This document shows positions 7,922 to 17,120 of a stretch of 64,000 nucleotides of DNA, in pieces (position 1 is the first letter of the stretch; each line of letters begins with the position of its first letter). This DNA comes from Mesobacillus maritimus. Its GTDB lineage: Bacteria > Bacillota > Bacilli > Bacillales > Cytobacillaceae. Below the pieces are notes generated by a model. It was not told where the DNA came from. It was given only the letters and a program-made list of their open reading frames with translations, and made no database searches. The DNA lies in NCBI RefSeq assembly GCF_019749255.1, contig NZ_JACWFH010000030.1, positions 24,317-88,316 of the forward strand. Direction: 5' to 3'. The translations under genes and the position numbers were made by a program.

Positions 7922-8413
7922 TTATATCATTTCCCCGAATTTTACTCGTTTATTGATTGCGTACATAATTGGAATCCCTACAGCCAGAACTGCTAATTCT
8001 CCAGCAGCAGTAGTAAGCCAAGTAAAGAAAAATGGTAAGTTAAAAGCTAAGTTTAGTTCAATCGCAATAATAAACATATTGAAAGTGAAAACCACTGTGT
8101 TTACAGCCATTAAGCCAATCATACTTTTAATATACCTTCCAGCTACAATCGTAATGAGTAAAGAGATGACAGAGTGTGCAACCCCAAACACTAAATCATA
8201 AGCTACAAGTGGTGAAAAGAATAAATTAGTCAGGAAAACCCCAAGGACAATCCCATAAAAGTAGTTCTTATTGAATACAATCAGATGATTAAACATTTCT
8301 GATACTCGGAATTGTACATTTGTAAATCCAAAGGGTTGGACAACAGCTGAAACAGCAATATATAATGCTGCTACAATTCCATTTCCTACAATTGTTCTGA
8401 TATTCAAGGTCAT
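7922..8413 (-). CDS. queT: QueT family queuosine-precursor transporter
   Basis: A 163-residue integral membrane protein with about five hydrophobic helices, matching the QueT (DUF988) family: the N-terminal VGNGIVAALYIAVSAVVQPF and FRVSEMFNHLIVFN segments are characteristic. QueT is thought to be the substrate-binding membrane component of an ECF-type uptake system for preQ1/preQ0 or related queuosine precursors. The assignment is reinforced by a preQ1-I riboswitch in the leader that includes the ribosome binding site. It is a single-gene unit. Confidence 0.92.
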   Translation of the reverse strand: MTLNIRTIVGNGIVAALYIAVSAVVQPFGFTNVQFRVSEMFNHLIVFNKNYFYGIVLGVFLTNLFFSPLVAYDLVFGVAHSVISLLITIVAGRYIKSMIGLMAVNTVVFTFNMFIIAIELNLAFNLPFFFTWLTTAAGELAVLAVGIPIMYAINKRVKFGEMI

Positions 8414-8456
8414 CTCTCCTTAGTTTTTTTCCGTGGGAGGGTTTCGAACCACGTCA
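8414..8456 (-). promoter_or_regulatory. preQ1-I riboswitch controlling queT
   Basis: On the minus strand a CGTGG stem strand, TTCGAAACCCTC loop, CCACG stem strand and an A-rich tail ending AAAAAAACTAAGGAG fit the type I preQ1 aptamer (ACCCTC loop plus AACTAAGG tail forming the H-type pseudoknot). The AAGGAG of the tail is the queT ribosome binding site, so ligand binding would hide it and switch translation off. Confidence 0.88.
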
Positions 8457-8611
8457 AGCACAATAGTTAAGTATAGGTGAAAATCTCAATATTAACAATA
8501 CAATTTTTCGTAGTTTAGGGTGAAAAGGGGTGGTAAATTTTTGCTAATTTTAATTGACAAAAAAACCTTAGGCAGATATATTATAAATAATTTATTTTGA
8601 ATAGTTCTCCT

Positions 8612-8730
8612 AAAGGGGAGTAGCTTTTACAGCATTGTCGTCAATTCGGAGGGAATCACCTCCCGGCACTGTTGGCAACGAACATGTCGTTGTTAGCAAG
8701 ACCTTTACCTAGTAGTGGTAAGGGTTTTTC
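8612..8730 (+). ncRNA. yybP-ykoY (Mn2+) riboswitch with terminator
   Basis: AAAGGGGAGTAGC at 8612 opens the aptamer; CCCGGCACTG, GGCAACGAACATGTCGTTG and TTAGCAAGACCTTTACC follow. P1 forms between AAAGG (8612-8616) and CCTTT (8702-8706). The same CCTTTACC pairs with GGTAAGGG to form a terminator (8701-8730, followed by TTTTTC), so aptamer and terminator are mutually exclusive. This is the Mn2+-sensing ON-switch architecture known upstream of TerC/YkoY exporters, and a TerC gene lies downstream. Confidence 0.9.
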
Positions 8731-8737
8731 TGTTTTT

Positions 8738-8775
8738 AAAACCTTTACCCACTTGTGGTAAAGGTTTTATTTGTT
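8738..8775 (+). terminator. Second tandem terminator of the Mn-type riboswitch
   Basis: Perfect 12-bp stem AAAACCTTTACC/GGTAAAGGTTTT with 7-base loop, then TATTTG. It repeats the sequence of the first terminator stem a few bases downstream, giving two terminators in tandem. Confidence 0.8.
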
Positions 8776-8836
8776 TATCTTGGTTCCGATTGTTAAAGAA
8801 TAGGACTGAACTGTTTGGTAAAAAGGGGAATGTAGA

Positions 8837-9118
8837 ATGAAGTTTTTTAAACGATTACGTTTTGTCTTAAAGTATTGGAAATCGATTCCCTTTGTTGTAG
8901 AATTCTTTCTTTCGCGGGAAGTTGAAGTCTCAAAGAAGGTACTTAGTGTTCTGTTGATTCTGACTTATGTCTTCTTTCCCTTCGATTTAATTCCAGATTT
9001 TATATACTTACTTGGGATTTTAGATGATATTGTGATCACCAGTTTTATCATGGAAAGAATGGTAAATTGGGCTCCAGAAGCACTAAAAAACAAATATCAT
9101 CTCCATGAAAAGATATAA
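8837..9118 (+). CDS. YkvA/DUF1232 family membrane protein
   Basis: A 93-residue protein with the DUF1232 signature: the hydrophobic stretch VLSVLLILTYVFFPFDLIPD followed by FIYLLGILDDIVI. The FDLIPD...LGxLDD pattern defines the family, whose function is unknown; members are small membrane-associated proteins. It has AAAAGGGGA before the ATG. It lies between the Mn-type riboswitch and the terC gene, 18 bases from the latter, so it should share Mn-dependent transcription and may act with the exporter. Confidence 0.82.
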   Translation: MKFFKRLRFVLKYWKSIPFVVEFFLSREVEVSKKVLSVLLILTYVFFPFDLIPDFIYLLGILDDIVITSFIMERMVNWAPEALKNKYHLHEKI

Positions 9119-9136
9119 TTGAGGAGGAGATAACCG

Positions 9137-9910
9137 GTGGAAGCCTCCATTTTGCTAGAATATGGCTGGGTGTTGTTCGTTCTAATTGCTCTTGAGGGAC
9201 TTTTAGCTGCAGACAACGCCCTTGTTTTGGCCATTATGGTGAAACACCTTCCTGAGGAAGATAGAAAAAAAGCCCTTTTCTATGGGCTTGCAGGTGCCTT
9301 TGTGTTTAGGTTTGTATCCTTATTTATTATTTCCTTTCTAGTTGATGTATGGCAAGTGCAGGCAATTGGTGCCCTATATTTATTGTTTATCAGTATTAAT
9401 CATATTGTTAGGAAACTGATGGTTAAAGGTAAACCCGATGGTATGATGACCGAAAAGAAAAAGAAAAAATCCGGGTTTTGGGTCACTGTGTTCAAAGTTG
9501 AAGTAGCTGATATTGCGTTTGCAGTGGATTCAATCCTAGCTGCGGTTGCACTGGCCATGACCTTACCGAACACACCTCTTCCTACAATAGGTGGGATGGA
9601 TGGGGGGAAATTCCTTGTTGTTTTTGCAGGAGGGTTAATCGGTGTGATTATCATGCGGTTTGCTGCCAATCTTTTCGTGAAACTGCTCCATGCTAGACCA
9701 GGACTAGAAATTGCCGCTTTTCTTATTGTTGGTTGGGTTGGTGTTAAGCTAGCTGTTTTAACATTAGGACATTTGGATGTAGGGATTATTCCATATGAGT
9801 TTGCTCATTCCAAAACGTGGAAACTCACTTTTTATTTCGTACTTATCGCCATTGCAGTATCTGGTTGGTTCTTGTCTAAAGAAAGGCCAGAAAAGCAACC
9901 TGATACGTAA
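9137..9910 (+). CDS. TerC family metal exporter (YkoY-like)
   Basis: A 257-residue integral membrane protein with about seven helices. The TerC motifs are present: EGLLAADNA (residues 20-28) and DIAFAVDS (125-132), whose acidic residues lie in the membrane and bind metal; a Lys-rich cytoplasmic loop (around 95-112) separates the halves. It starts with GTG at 9137 after GAGGAGGAGA. Proteins of this type (YkoY, YceF) export Mn2+ in Bacillus; the upstream yybP-ykoY riboswitch supports that role. Co-transcribed with the DUF1232 gene; a terminator follows. Confidence 0.9.
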   Translation: MEASILLEYGWVLFVLIALEGLLAADNALVLAIMVKHLPEEDRKKALFYGLAGAFVFRFVSLFIISFLVDVWQVQAIGALYLLFISINHIVRKLMVKGKPDGMMTEKKKKKSGFWVTVFKVEVADIAFAVDSILAAVALAMTLPNTPLPTIGGMDGGKFLVVFAGGLIGVIIMRFAANLFVKLLHARPGLEIAAFLIVGWVGVKLAVLTLGHLDVGIIPYEFAHSKTWKLTFYFVLIAIAVSGWFLSKERPEKQPDT

Positions 9911-9930
9911 TAATTTTATATACAGAAATC

Positions 9931-9970
9931 ACATGAGCCACTCTCAAAAGGGGGGCTCATGTTTTATTTT
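9931..9970 (+). terminator. Terminator after the TerC gene
   Basis: Stem ACATGAGCC/GGCTCATGT, loop of about 14 bases, followed by TTTTATTTT. Confidence 0.8.
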
Positions 9971-10070
9971 AGATTTTAATCGGACGAAGAGAATTAAATC
10001 TGCATGATTTATGAAAAATAAGAAGGTTCTACAAATATTCATTAGGATGTAGTCGCATAATGATTGGGGG

Positions 10071-11405
10071 GTGGGTTCTTTGGGCTTTGAAATCTTATTA
10101 CTTATCGTACTAATTGTACTGAATGCCTTTTTTGCAGCTTCTGAAATGGCGCTTGTGTCTTTAAACGATAATAGAATAAAAGTAATGGCTGAGTCTGGGG
10201 ATAAAAAGGCAAGGTTAGTTCACAATTTATTATCTGAACCTAGTCAATTCCTAGCGACAATCCAGATAGGGATTACATTAGCTGGATTTTTAGCTAGTGC
10301 ATTTGCTGCAGGTAGCTTTGCAGGGAGGTTGGCAGAATACTTATCGGGTAAAGGGATTCCCCTTAGTCAAACCATGCTTGAGACACTATCTACTGTTGTT
10401 ATTACTCTAATCTTATCTTATTTTACCTTAGTGTTGGGAGAGCTGGTTCCTAAAAGGCTTGCCTTACAAAAGGCGGAGGCAGTGTCTTTCATTGCTGCTG
10501 TACCTTTAACATGGCTTTCTAAACTTGCTTTACCATTTGTCAAGCTTTTGACATGGTCAACGAATATGATTGTCCGACTGTTTGGGGTAGACCCTAATGC
10601 AGAGGATGAAGATATCACAGAAGAAGAAATCCGCTTGATGGTCGATGTGGGCCAAGAAAAAGGAACGATACAAGAAGCCGAAAAGCAAATGATCAATAAT
10701 ATCTTTGAATTCGATAATAAAACGGCATCCGATATTATGACACATAGAACCAATATTGTGGCAATTCCAGTTCATAGTGACTTAAAAGAAACGGTTCACA
10801 AGGTTAATGTGGAAAAATACACAAGAATTATCGTTTTTGAGGATGATCTTGATCACATTATTGGCATCCTTCATGTAAAGGATTTAATTCAGTTTATTGA
10901 AAGCGGAGATAGAAATGCGTTTGATTTAAAGAAGATGGTAAGGGAACCCTATTATGTTCTTGAATCGGTTACGATTGATCACCTTTTTAGAGATATGCAA
11001 AAAAATAATGTTCATATTGCTATAGTGATTGATGAGTACGGGGGGACAGATGGAATTGTTACGATTGAGGATATGATTGAGGAAATTGTGGGAAATATCT
11101 TTGACGAATATGATGAACCAGAATTAAATGAGAAAGAAATAGAGAAAATTGATGAATATAACTATTACATGATTGGCACGACAAATCTTTACGAAGTGGA
11201 GGATATTCTTAATATTGAACTTCCGACACAAGATTACGATACCTTAAGTGGGTTTATTATCGGCCAGTTAGGTTATATCCCAGGAGTAGACGAACGACCA
11301 GCCATTGAGTACGAAAATATTGTATTCGCTGTTGATGAAATGGATGATAGACGAATTGTAAAAGTGAAGGTAAGTTTGATGGAAACATCAGAGCAGAACG
11401 AATAG
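10071..11405 (+). CDS. CNNM/CorC-type hemolysin family transporter
   Basis: A 444-residue membrane protein. Residues 1-190 form the DUF21 (CNNM) domain with the E-L-V-P-K-R motif and AAS/SEMALVSL near the start; residues 200-345 hold two CBS domains; the last 80 residues are the CorC_HlyC domain. This family exports or transports Mg2+ and other divalent cations. GTG at 10071 begins the longest frame, but TTG at 10080 has GGGGGGTGGG at a better distance and may be the true start. It follows the Mn-linked TerC gene, though a terminator separates them. Confidence 0.9.
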   Translation: MGSLGFEILLLIVLIVLNAFFAASEMALVSLNDNRIKVMAESGDKKARLVHNLLSEPSQFLATIQIGITLAGFLASAFAAGSFAGRLAEYLSGKGIPLSQTMLETLSTVVITLILSYFTLVLGELVPKRLALQKAEAVSFIAAVPLTWLSKLALPFVKLLTWSTNMIVRLFGVDPNAEDEDITEEEIRLMVDVGQEKGTIQEAEKQMINNIFEFDNKTASDIMTHRTNIVAIPVHSDLKETVHKVNVEKYTRIIVFEDDLDHIIGILHVKDLIQFIESGDRNAFDLKKMVREPYYVLESVTIDHLFRDMQKNNVHIAIVIDEYGGTDGIVTIEDMIEEIVGNIFDEYDEPELNEKEIEKIDEYNYYMIGTTNLYEVEDILNIELPTQDYDTLSGFIIGQLGYIPGVDERPAIEYENIVFAVDEMDDRRIVKVKVSLMETSEQNE

Positions 11406-11415
11406 GAAGGTGGAG

Positions 11416-11442
11416 ATGCTCTATGAATGCCTCATAGAGCAT
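11416..11442. terminator. Hairpin after the CNNM gene
   Basis: Perfect 11-bp stem ATGCTCTATGA/TCATAGAGCAT with loop ATGCC just after the stop. No T-tract follows, so it is a weak terminator or an RNA-stabilising hairpin. Confidence 0.45.
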
Positions 11443-11683
11443 GGACTAAGATTAGATTGTCATATTCCTGAAGGGCTCTTTTCTCAAAACCTTTGGTTGC
11501 TCTTGAGATCATGCCGGTTGAGCAGAGCTCATTTTTGCCTTTAAAAAGAGTTACATGGGAGAAAAGAGCTTGATAACATCCTACGGTTAAATCGACTCTT
11601 TTTTTTACAACACCCTTTACGAAAACAATCCTCCTGAAAAGAGCTTTTATAATAAAAATCAGTATCAAATAGAACTCTACAGG

Positions 11684-12175
11684 TTACTCCGCAAGTAGAA
11701 GCTGTAAATATAAAACATTTTGCCATTCTCCAAATTTAAAGCCAACTTCTCTTAGCTTGCCTGCAAACTTGAAACCGTACTTTTCATGGAGGTGAACGCT
11801 AGCGTCGTTTCCTTCGGTTATTCCCGCAATAATTGTATGGTACCCAAGCTCCTTGGATTGTTCAATGATGTCCTTCATTAAGGCATTTCCAATCCCTTTT
11901 CCGCGATGCTTGTCCGAAAGGTAAATGGAAATTTCCACGGTTTTTGCATAGGCCTCCTTTGGATTATAAGGCGAAATGCCACAATATCCAGCAATTTCTC
12001 CATTATCCTCAGCAACAATTAAAGGGTATTGCTCTCCAAACTTATAAAACCACTGCTCTCTTTGTTCAAGGGTTTGCTCAACTAAATCAAAGGTGGCGGT
12101 CAGATTCACTATCGCTTCATTATAGATATCTAGTATTGCTGGTAGATCTCCTATGGTTGCTTTCCGTATAATCAA
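11684..12175 (-). CDS. GNAT N-acetyltransferase (phosphinothricin acetyltransferase-like)
   Basis: A 163-residue GNAT enzyme transferring acetyl from acetyl-CoA. The acetyl-CoA loop is HRGKGIGNALM, followed by the beta5 HEKYGF motif. The start MIIRKAT is taken at TTG 12175, which has GGGGGA about 6 bases upstream and gives the family's usual N-terminus (IRKATIGDLPAI); a longer frame to 12256 has no ribosome binding site. The pattern IVNLTATFD and IAGYCGISPYNPKEAY fits the Pat/Bar/YwnH subgroup, which acetylates methionine sulfoximine or similar amino acids. The substrate is not certain. Confidence 0.83.
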   Translation of the reverse strand: MIIRKATIGDLPAILDIYNEAIVNLTATFDLVEQTLEQREQWFYKFGEQYPLIVAEDNGEIAGYCGISPYNPKEAYAKTVEISIYLSDKHRGKGIGNALMKDIIEQSKELGYHTIIAGITEGNDASVHLHEKYGFKFAGKLREVGFKFGEWQNVLYLQLLLAE

Positions 12176-12404
12176 AATTAATCCCCCAATCTGCCAGAAT
12201 TTAACACTATCTTGTTTGTTTCTTGATAAAATAGAAGTAGAAACAACATGTGTCAATATTATCGCCTCTAATGGAGTTTTTTTAAAGAGTTTTATTAGCG
12301 AAATAAAAATTATTACTAAGTAAGTAGGTTGTCTATTTCAACTTACTCTTGAAGGAAGGTGAACTTATAAAAGCGAAACTAAAAGGATAAAGGGGTGAAG
12401 GGTC

Positions 12405-13469
12405 ATGTCTAAACGGAGAGTAAAGTACGGTGAATTGCAATTTTTAAAAAAAGAACTGCAGTTTTTAGAAAAGATGGGGGTTATTGAAGCTGGTAAAAGC
12501 AAAGAGATTGATCATTATTATGAAGCAGAGCAGATTTCTTTTACGAAAACACTTCTTTATGTAGGTTCTGTTTTAATTGGGATTGGTGTTCTAAGCTTCG
12601 TTGCAAGTAACTGGGCAGAGATAGGAAAGTTAACGAAGTTTTTACTCATCATAGGTTTGTTTATTGGTAGTATTTTTACCGGTTTTCGGATGGAAAGAAA
12701 TTTGCCTAAAACTGCAAAGAGTTTTTACTACTTAGGAGTCATTGTATTTGGAGCAGGTATTTTCCTCGTTGGTCAAATGTTTCACTTTGGAGGTGACTTT
12801 CAGGATGCGTTCTTATGGTGGTCTTTAGGCATTCTCCCCTTAGCCTATGTTTTACGTGATAAATGGATCCTCCTTGGTTCAGCTGTATTCATTCTTATAT
12901 ATATGACAGATGGACCCATTTTTAGCGGTCAAATGATTCCTTTTTGGATTCTTCTCTGGATCATTATCATACACTACCTGAATAATAGAAACGGCTTTTC
13001 ATCAGCAACTGGGTTGGTAAATGGTTTTCTTCAACTAGCGTTTATCGCCTCTGCACTCAACTTTTTCCTAAATGGATTGGACAATGTAGAATATATTTAC
13101 GGCCTTTGTTTTTTCGCCATTGGAATCACGCTCACAAATATGAAGGAAAAATTCCGTGAAATTTACGTATTGTTAGGATATCTTGTCCATGGGGCAGCGG
13201 CCCTATTGCTATCTTTCCCAGATAGCTGGCCAATTGAGTGGATGTATATTCCGTTTTCAATTCTGTATTTATCGTATTTATTATTCTTAATTAAGAGAGG
13301 TAGTCTGTTTAGTATTATTCTTCTTTGTATCATGATTTTCCGTTTTTATCTAGATTACACCTTTGATTTTCTACCCAAATCCCTAGTCTTTATCATAGGT
13401 GGAATTCTCTTGCTTGGATTTGGATTCTACTTTGAAAAGCAAAGGAAAGGGAGGGGAAATCATGTCTAA
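12405..13469 (+). CDS. DUF2157 domain membrane protein
   Basis: A 354-residue protein with a cytoplasmic N-terminal 60 residues (DUF2157: helix with LKKELQFLEKMGVIEAGK) and about nine membrane helices from residue 50 on. Function is unknown for the family. Its end overlaps the start of the GDYXXLXY gene by 8 bases; DUF2157 and GDYXXLXY proteins are commonly paired, suggesting a membrane complex. An AAAGGGGTGAAG-type site lies before the ATG. Confidence 0.82.
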   Translation: MSKRRVKYGELQFLKKELQFLEKMGVIEAGKSKEIDHYYEAEQISFTKTLLYVGSVLIGIGVLSFVASNWAEIGKLTKFLLIIGLFIGSIFTGFRMERNLPKTAKSFYYLGVIVFGAGIFLVGQMFHFGGDFQDAFLWWSLGILPLAYVLRDKWILLGSAVFILIYMTDGPIFSGQMIPFWILLWIIIIHYLNNRNGFSSATGLVNGFLQLAFIASALNFFLNGLDNVEYIYGLCFFAIGITLTNMKEKFREIYVLLGYLVHGAAALLLSFPDSWPIEWMYIPFSILYLSYLLFLIKRGSLFSIILLCIMIFRFYLDYTFDFLPKSLVFIIGGILLLGFGFYFEKQRKGRGNHV

Positions 13470-14007
13470 ACGCACCAAACAAATCATTCTTGCTTGTTTA
13501 GTTCCAATCGGGATATTAATTGGCATGACGGCAACTCCTTTGTATACGTTAATGACGGGTCAAGAGATCCTCCTTCGTACAATACCTGTAGACCCGACAG
13601 ATTTATTTCGCGGAGATTATGTGGTTTTAAGATATGAAGCCGAAGAGATTCCAACTTCATTAATCAGTAAGGAAGTCCAAACCAAAATAGAAAAAGGGCG
13701 GGATGACACTGAGGTATATGTCACTCTCGAGTTAAAGGAGGGTGTTCATACCCCCACAGAGGTTGTCCTCGCTAAACCAGATACAGATTTGTACCTGGAA
13801 GGGAACCTAAATTACATTGGACCTTCTTGGGATGGAGGGAGTGTAGAAAGGGAAGTTGCGTATATCACGTATAGCCTTGATAAGTACTTTGTTGAAGATA
13901 ACACGGGCCTAGAATTAGAGGAAGCCTCTAGAAACGGCAATATTCTAGCAAAAGTAAAGGTGAAAAATGGGTATGCCTATTTAGTAGACCTTACAATTGT
14001 AAATTAG
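13462..14007 (+). CDS. GDYXXLXY domain protein
   Basis: A 181-residue protein with one N-terminal membrane anchor (ILACLVPIGILIGMTATPLY) and the motif RGDYVVLRY that names the family. The soluble part is predicted to be outside the membrane. GGGAGGGG precedes the ATG at 13462, inside the end of the DUF2157 gene. Function is unknown; the overlap indicates translational coupling with its partner. Confidence 0.82.
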   Translation: MSKRTKQIILACLVPIGILIGMTATPLYTLMTGQEILLRTIPVDPTDLFRGDYVVLRYEAEEIPTSLISKEVQTKIEKGRDDTEVYVTLELKEGVHTPTEVVLAKPDTDLYLEGNLNYIGPSWDGGSVEREVAYITYSLDKYFVEDNTGLELEEASRNGNILAKVKVKNGYAYLVDLTIVN

Positions 14008-14015
14008 CACACCAT

Positions 14016-14060
14016 AAAAAAGGCTGCACCAAAGGGGATGACCTTTGGGCAGCCTTTTTA
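14016..14060. terminator. Bidirectional terminator
   Basis: Long stem AAAAAGGCTGC/GCAGCCTTTTT extended by CCAAAGG/CCTTTGG, with A and T flanks on both sides, between two convergent genes. Confidence 0.88.
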
Positions 14061-17000
14061 CTACTGGTTGGTTGTGTTAGGGGTAGGTTGAACATCAATT
14101 GGAACTTGGTCTATTCTTTCTGTATTTACAATAATAGCTTCTCTCCTAGTAAACAAGCGATAAACCGCAGGGATCAAAAATAAGGTAATAAGCGTGGCAA
14201 ATAACAAACCTGAAATAATCGCTGTCGCCATAGGTGCTTGATAATTGCCAGATGTTCCTGATGCCAATGCTAGTGGCAGCATACCGCCCGCAGTGGTTAG
14301 AGTTGTCATAAAGATTGGTCGTATTCGATCTTTCCCTGCCTGAACTAAAGCCTTATCGAGGTTTTCTCCTTCTCTTCTAAGCTGGTTGGTACGGTCTACT
14401 AAAAGAATTGCGTTGTTTAATACAATACCAATTAACATGACAATTCCCATACCTGACATCAGACTTAACTCTCGTTGTGTTAAGAATAGCCCTAAAATAA
14501 CACCTACAATGGTCATTGGAATGACAGACATGACAATAATCGGGTGAAATAGATGGTTAAATTGGACGGCCATAACTAAGTATACTAAGAAAAGAGCAAT
14601 CCCAAGGATAAATAGCATTTCTTTAATTAGTTCCTGTTGCTGTTCAAGGTCTCCAGCTACAGAGGTACTATAACCAGCTGGTGTGTCAAACGCATCAATA
14701 GCCTTTTGGACATCACGGTTGATGGCTCCAAGGTCTCTCCCTTCAATATCAGCCGAAATAGAGATAGATCGCTCGCCATCAATATGGCTAATTTCATTTG
14801 GAGACTCAACGGTATTCAACTCAATAAAGGTAGATAGTGTTTTTTCACCGTCTACAGTTGGGACTTTAAGGTCAAGAAGGGATGCTTTTGTATCCGTTGA
14901 TTCCGTCCATTTTACAGTTAAAGGAACACTTTCACCATCGACGGTCATTTCACCGATAGGCATCCCTAAAAAAGCCTGTTCTATAATCTGTTTGATTTGG
15001 AAGGATGTTAATCCGGCTTTTTCAATTTCTTGTTCTTTTAAACTAATTAATTGTTCAGTGGAAGTTCGGTCCATTGAACTATTTACCCCAACGATTCCTT
15101 CAATTTCATTTAGGTCTTCAATTAAATCAGCGGATAATGTTTGGAGGTTTTCAAACTCTTCTCCTGTGATGTTCACCTGAACAGGATACCCACCACCACC
15201 GGTCATTGCACTTTGAACGCTCTCAATTGGGTGGTTCTCCTCTAGAGCGCGTAGAGATTTAAAGATTTCCTCATTTATCTCCTGTTGTTCCCTTGTAATG
15301 TCATCCCCCTTGGTCATGTTGATAATGGTATATAACATCCCCCCATTATCCATGACATAACTGGATTCGACGTCTTTTATATTCCTTAATGTGTTTGTTA
15401 TTTCTTGAACAACATTTTCTTTATCGTCTATCGTGATACCAGTTTCTAAATCAACCATGAGCTCAGCGTAACGGTTGAAAACATCTGGCATTATCGTCAT
15501 GGGGATTTTTGTAATTAACGTCAATGATCCAGCAAGAATAAGGATAAACAAGGAGATGACTGCTAGACTATGGCGCTTTTTCTTAACAACCCAGTCAACT
15601 GCGCCTGAATACCCCTTCAAGATGGTTCCTTCTTTTTTTTCACGCTTACCGGAACGAAGTTGTAAAAACTTTTCTGAAAGAGACGGTATTAAGGTGAAGG
15701 AAATGACAACCGAACTAATCAAGGTTATTGCGACGACGATTGAAAGGGCGATCATGAATTGCCCCATTTCACCACCAAGCATTCCTACGGGTAAAAACAC
15801 AACGACTGTGGTCAACATTGAAGCAATCACTGCAGAGGCAACCTCTTTTACACCTTGGAGAACTGCATCTAGCTTGGTAAGCCCGAGTTCTTTCTTCCGA
15901 TAAATGGATTCTAAAATGACAATGGAAGAGTCAACCATCATTCCGATTCCAAGTCCTAATCCTATGAGAGTTAACATATTCAGGCTATAGCCAAATATCC
16001 ACATGGCTGTGAACGTTAATAGTACAGAAGTCGGGATGGATAACCCTACAATAATTGTTGCGCGAACATTTCTTAAAAATAGCAATAAAATAGCAATCGC
16101 TAACACAGCACCAATGAGAATATTTCCTGTCACACCATCAATGGCTTCCTGGACATAATCTGCTTGCGCGACCATTTCTGTTAAATGAAAACCATCAATG
16201 AGACCTTCTTCTCTTATTTTCTTTACTTCGGCTCGGACGGCTTCTGCCATTTCAATCTGAGTTACATCTGATACCCGGCCAATTTGTATAAAAATAAGAT
16301 CCTTTGAGCCATTTTTCCACACGAACGAGGAGTTTTCTATCGGGCTAATAGAAACTTTAGCCACATCCTCCAATTGGATAAAACCTGATTGGACAGGAAT
16401 CATGATCGATTGTACATCTTCTACATTTTCAAGCTTTGTATTCCATCTTAGAAGAGGAGAACCGTTTTCTTCACTTAATTCACCAAGAGTAGCTTCGTCA
16501 TTCGCTTGTTGAATGGCATTTATTATCTGAGTAGAATCAAGACCTTCTTTGGTCATTTCATCCCGATCAAACTCAATGGTTATTTCATGCTCCGTTAATC
16601 CTGTTAATGAAACATCCCGAACTTCTGCTAAATCTTCAAGCCGTGGCTCAAGAACTTCTTTAGCAAAAGTGGTGATCGTTCCCATATCTCCACCCGAGAC
16701 ATCCATAAAAAACTCATAGGTTTGGTTTGATCCAAACTGGCCGGACTCTACATCTTTAATTGAGGGAATCTCGGTTGCAGTTGTGTTTACAATTGATTCA
16801 ACCTCCCTATACATTTCTTCGCCTTTTCCTTGTTCAAATTGAAGTTGGAAAGATGCTCTACCCACTGTAGTCGTTGAAAGGATTTCTTCAATTCCATCAT
16901 GTCCTTGAAGTTTTTGTTCTAGGGGAGTTGTGATACTTCGTTCTACTTCACTGGCCGGAAGTTCACCGGCATTAATCTCAATATAAGCTCCATCCATTTC

Positions 17001-17120
17001 AATTACTGGCATTAATTCTTTATTGAGGTCTAAAACGGCGTAGGAACCGACCAATATAACGAACAAACAGAGCAAGCCAACCAAAATTTTACGTTGAACA
17101 ATAAACTTTAATAATTTCAT
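14061..17120 (-). CDS. RND family efflux transporter permease (SwrC/YerP-like)
   Basis: A 1019-residue inner-membrane pump of the AcrB/SwrC superfamily: an N-terminal helix, a large extracytoplasmic domain, helices TM2-6 (around 330-500), a second periplasmic-type domain, and TM7-12 near the end. The GxxxD motif in TM4 (LGLGLGIGMMVDSSIV) carries the proton-relay Asp. In Bacillus subtilis the homologue SwrC exports surfactin and is slightly longer. The ATG at 17120 is preferred because AAAGGGG lies 7 bases upstream; one two codons earlier is too close. It stands alone, without a membrane-fusion partner. The exported substrate is unknown. Confidence 0.9.
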   Translation of the reverse strand: MKLLKFIVQRKILVGLLCLFVILVGSYAVLDLNKELMPVIEMDGAYIEINAGELPASEVERSITTPLEQKLQGHDGIEEILSTTTVGRASFQLQFEQGKGEEMYREVESIVNTTATEIPSIKDVESGQFGSNQTYEFFMDVSGGDMGTITTFAKEVLEPRLEDLAEVRDVSLTGLTEHEITIEFDRDEMTKEGLDSTQIINAIQQANDEATLGELSEENGSPLLRWNTKLENVEDVQSIMIPVQSGFIQLEDVAKVSISPIENSSFVWKNGSKDLIFIQIGRVSDVTQIEMAEAVRAEVKKIREEGLIDGFHLTEMVAQADYVQEAIDGVTGNILIGAVLAIAILLLFLRNVRATIIVGLSIPTSVLLTFTAMWIFGYSLNMLTLIGLGLGIGMMVDSSIVILESIYRKKELGLTKLDAVLQGVKEVASAVIASMLTTVVVFLPVGMLGGEMGQFMIALSIVVAITLISSVVISFTLIPSLSEKFLQLRSGKREKKEGTILKGYSGAVDWVVKKKRHSLAVISLFILILAGSLTLITKIPMTIMPDVFNRYAELMVDLETGITIDDKENVVQEITNTLRNIKDVESSYVMDNGGMLYTIINMTKGDDITREQQEINEEIFKSLRALEENHPIESVQSAMTGGGGYPVQVNITGEEFENLQTLSADLIEDLNEIEGIVGVNSSMDRTSTEQLISLKEQEIEKAGLTSFQIKQIIEQAFLGMPIGEMTVDGESVPLTVKWTESTDTKASLLDLKVPTVDGEKTLSTFIELNTVESPNEISHIDGERSISISADIEGRDLGAINRDVQKAIDAFDTPAGYSTSVAGDLEQQQELIKEMLFILGIALFLVYLVMAVQFNHLFHPIIVMSVIPMTIVGVILGLFLTQRELSLMSGMGIVMLIGIVLNNAILLVDRTNQLRREGENLDKALVQAGKDRIRPIFMTTLTTAGGMLPLALASGTSGNYQAPMATAIISGLLFATLITLFLIPAVYRLFTRREAIIVNTERIDQVPIDVQPTPNTTNQ

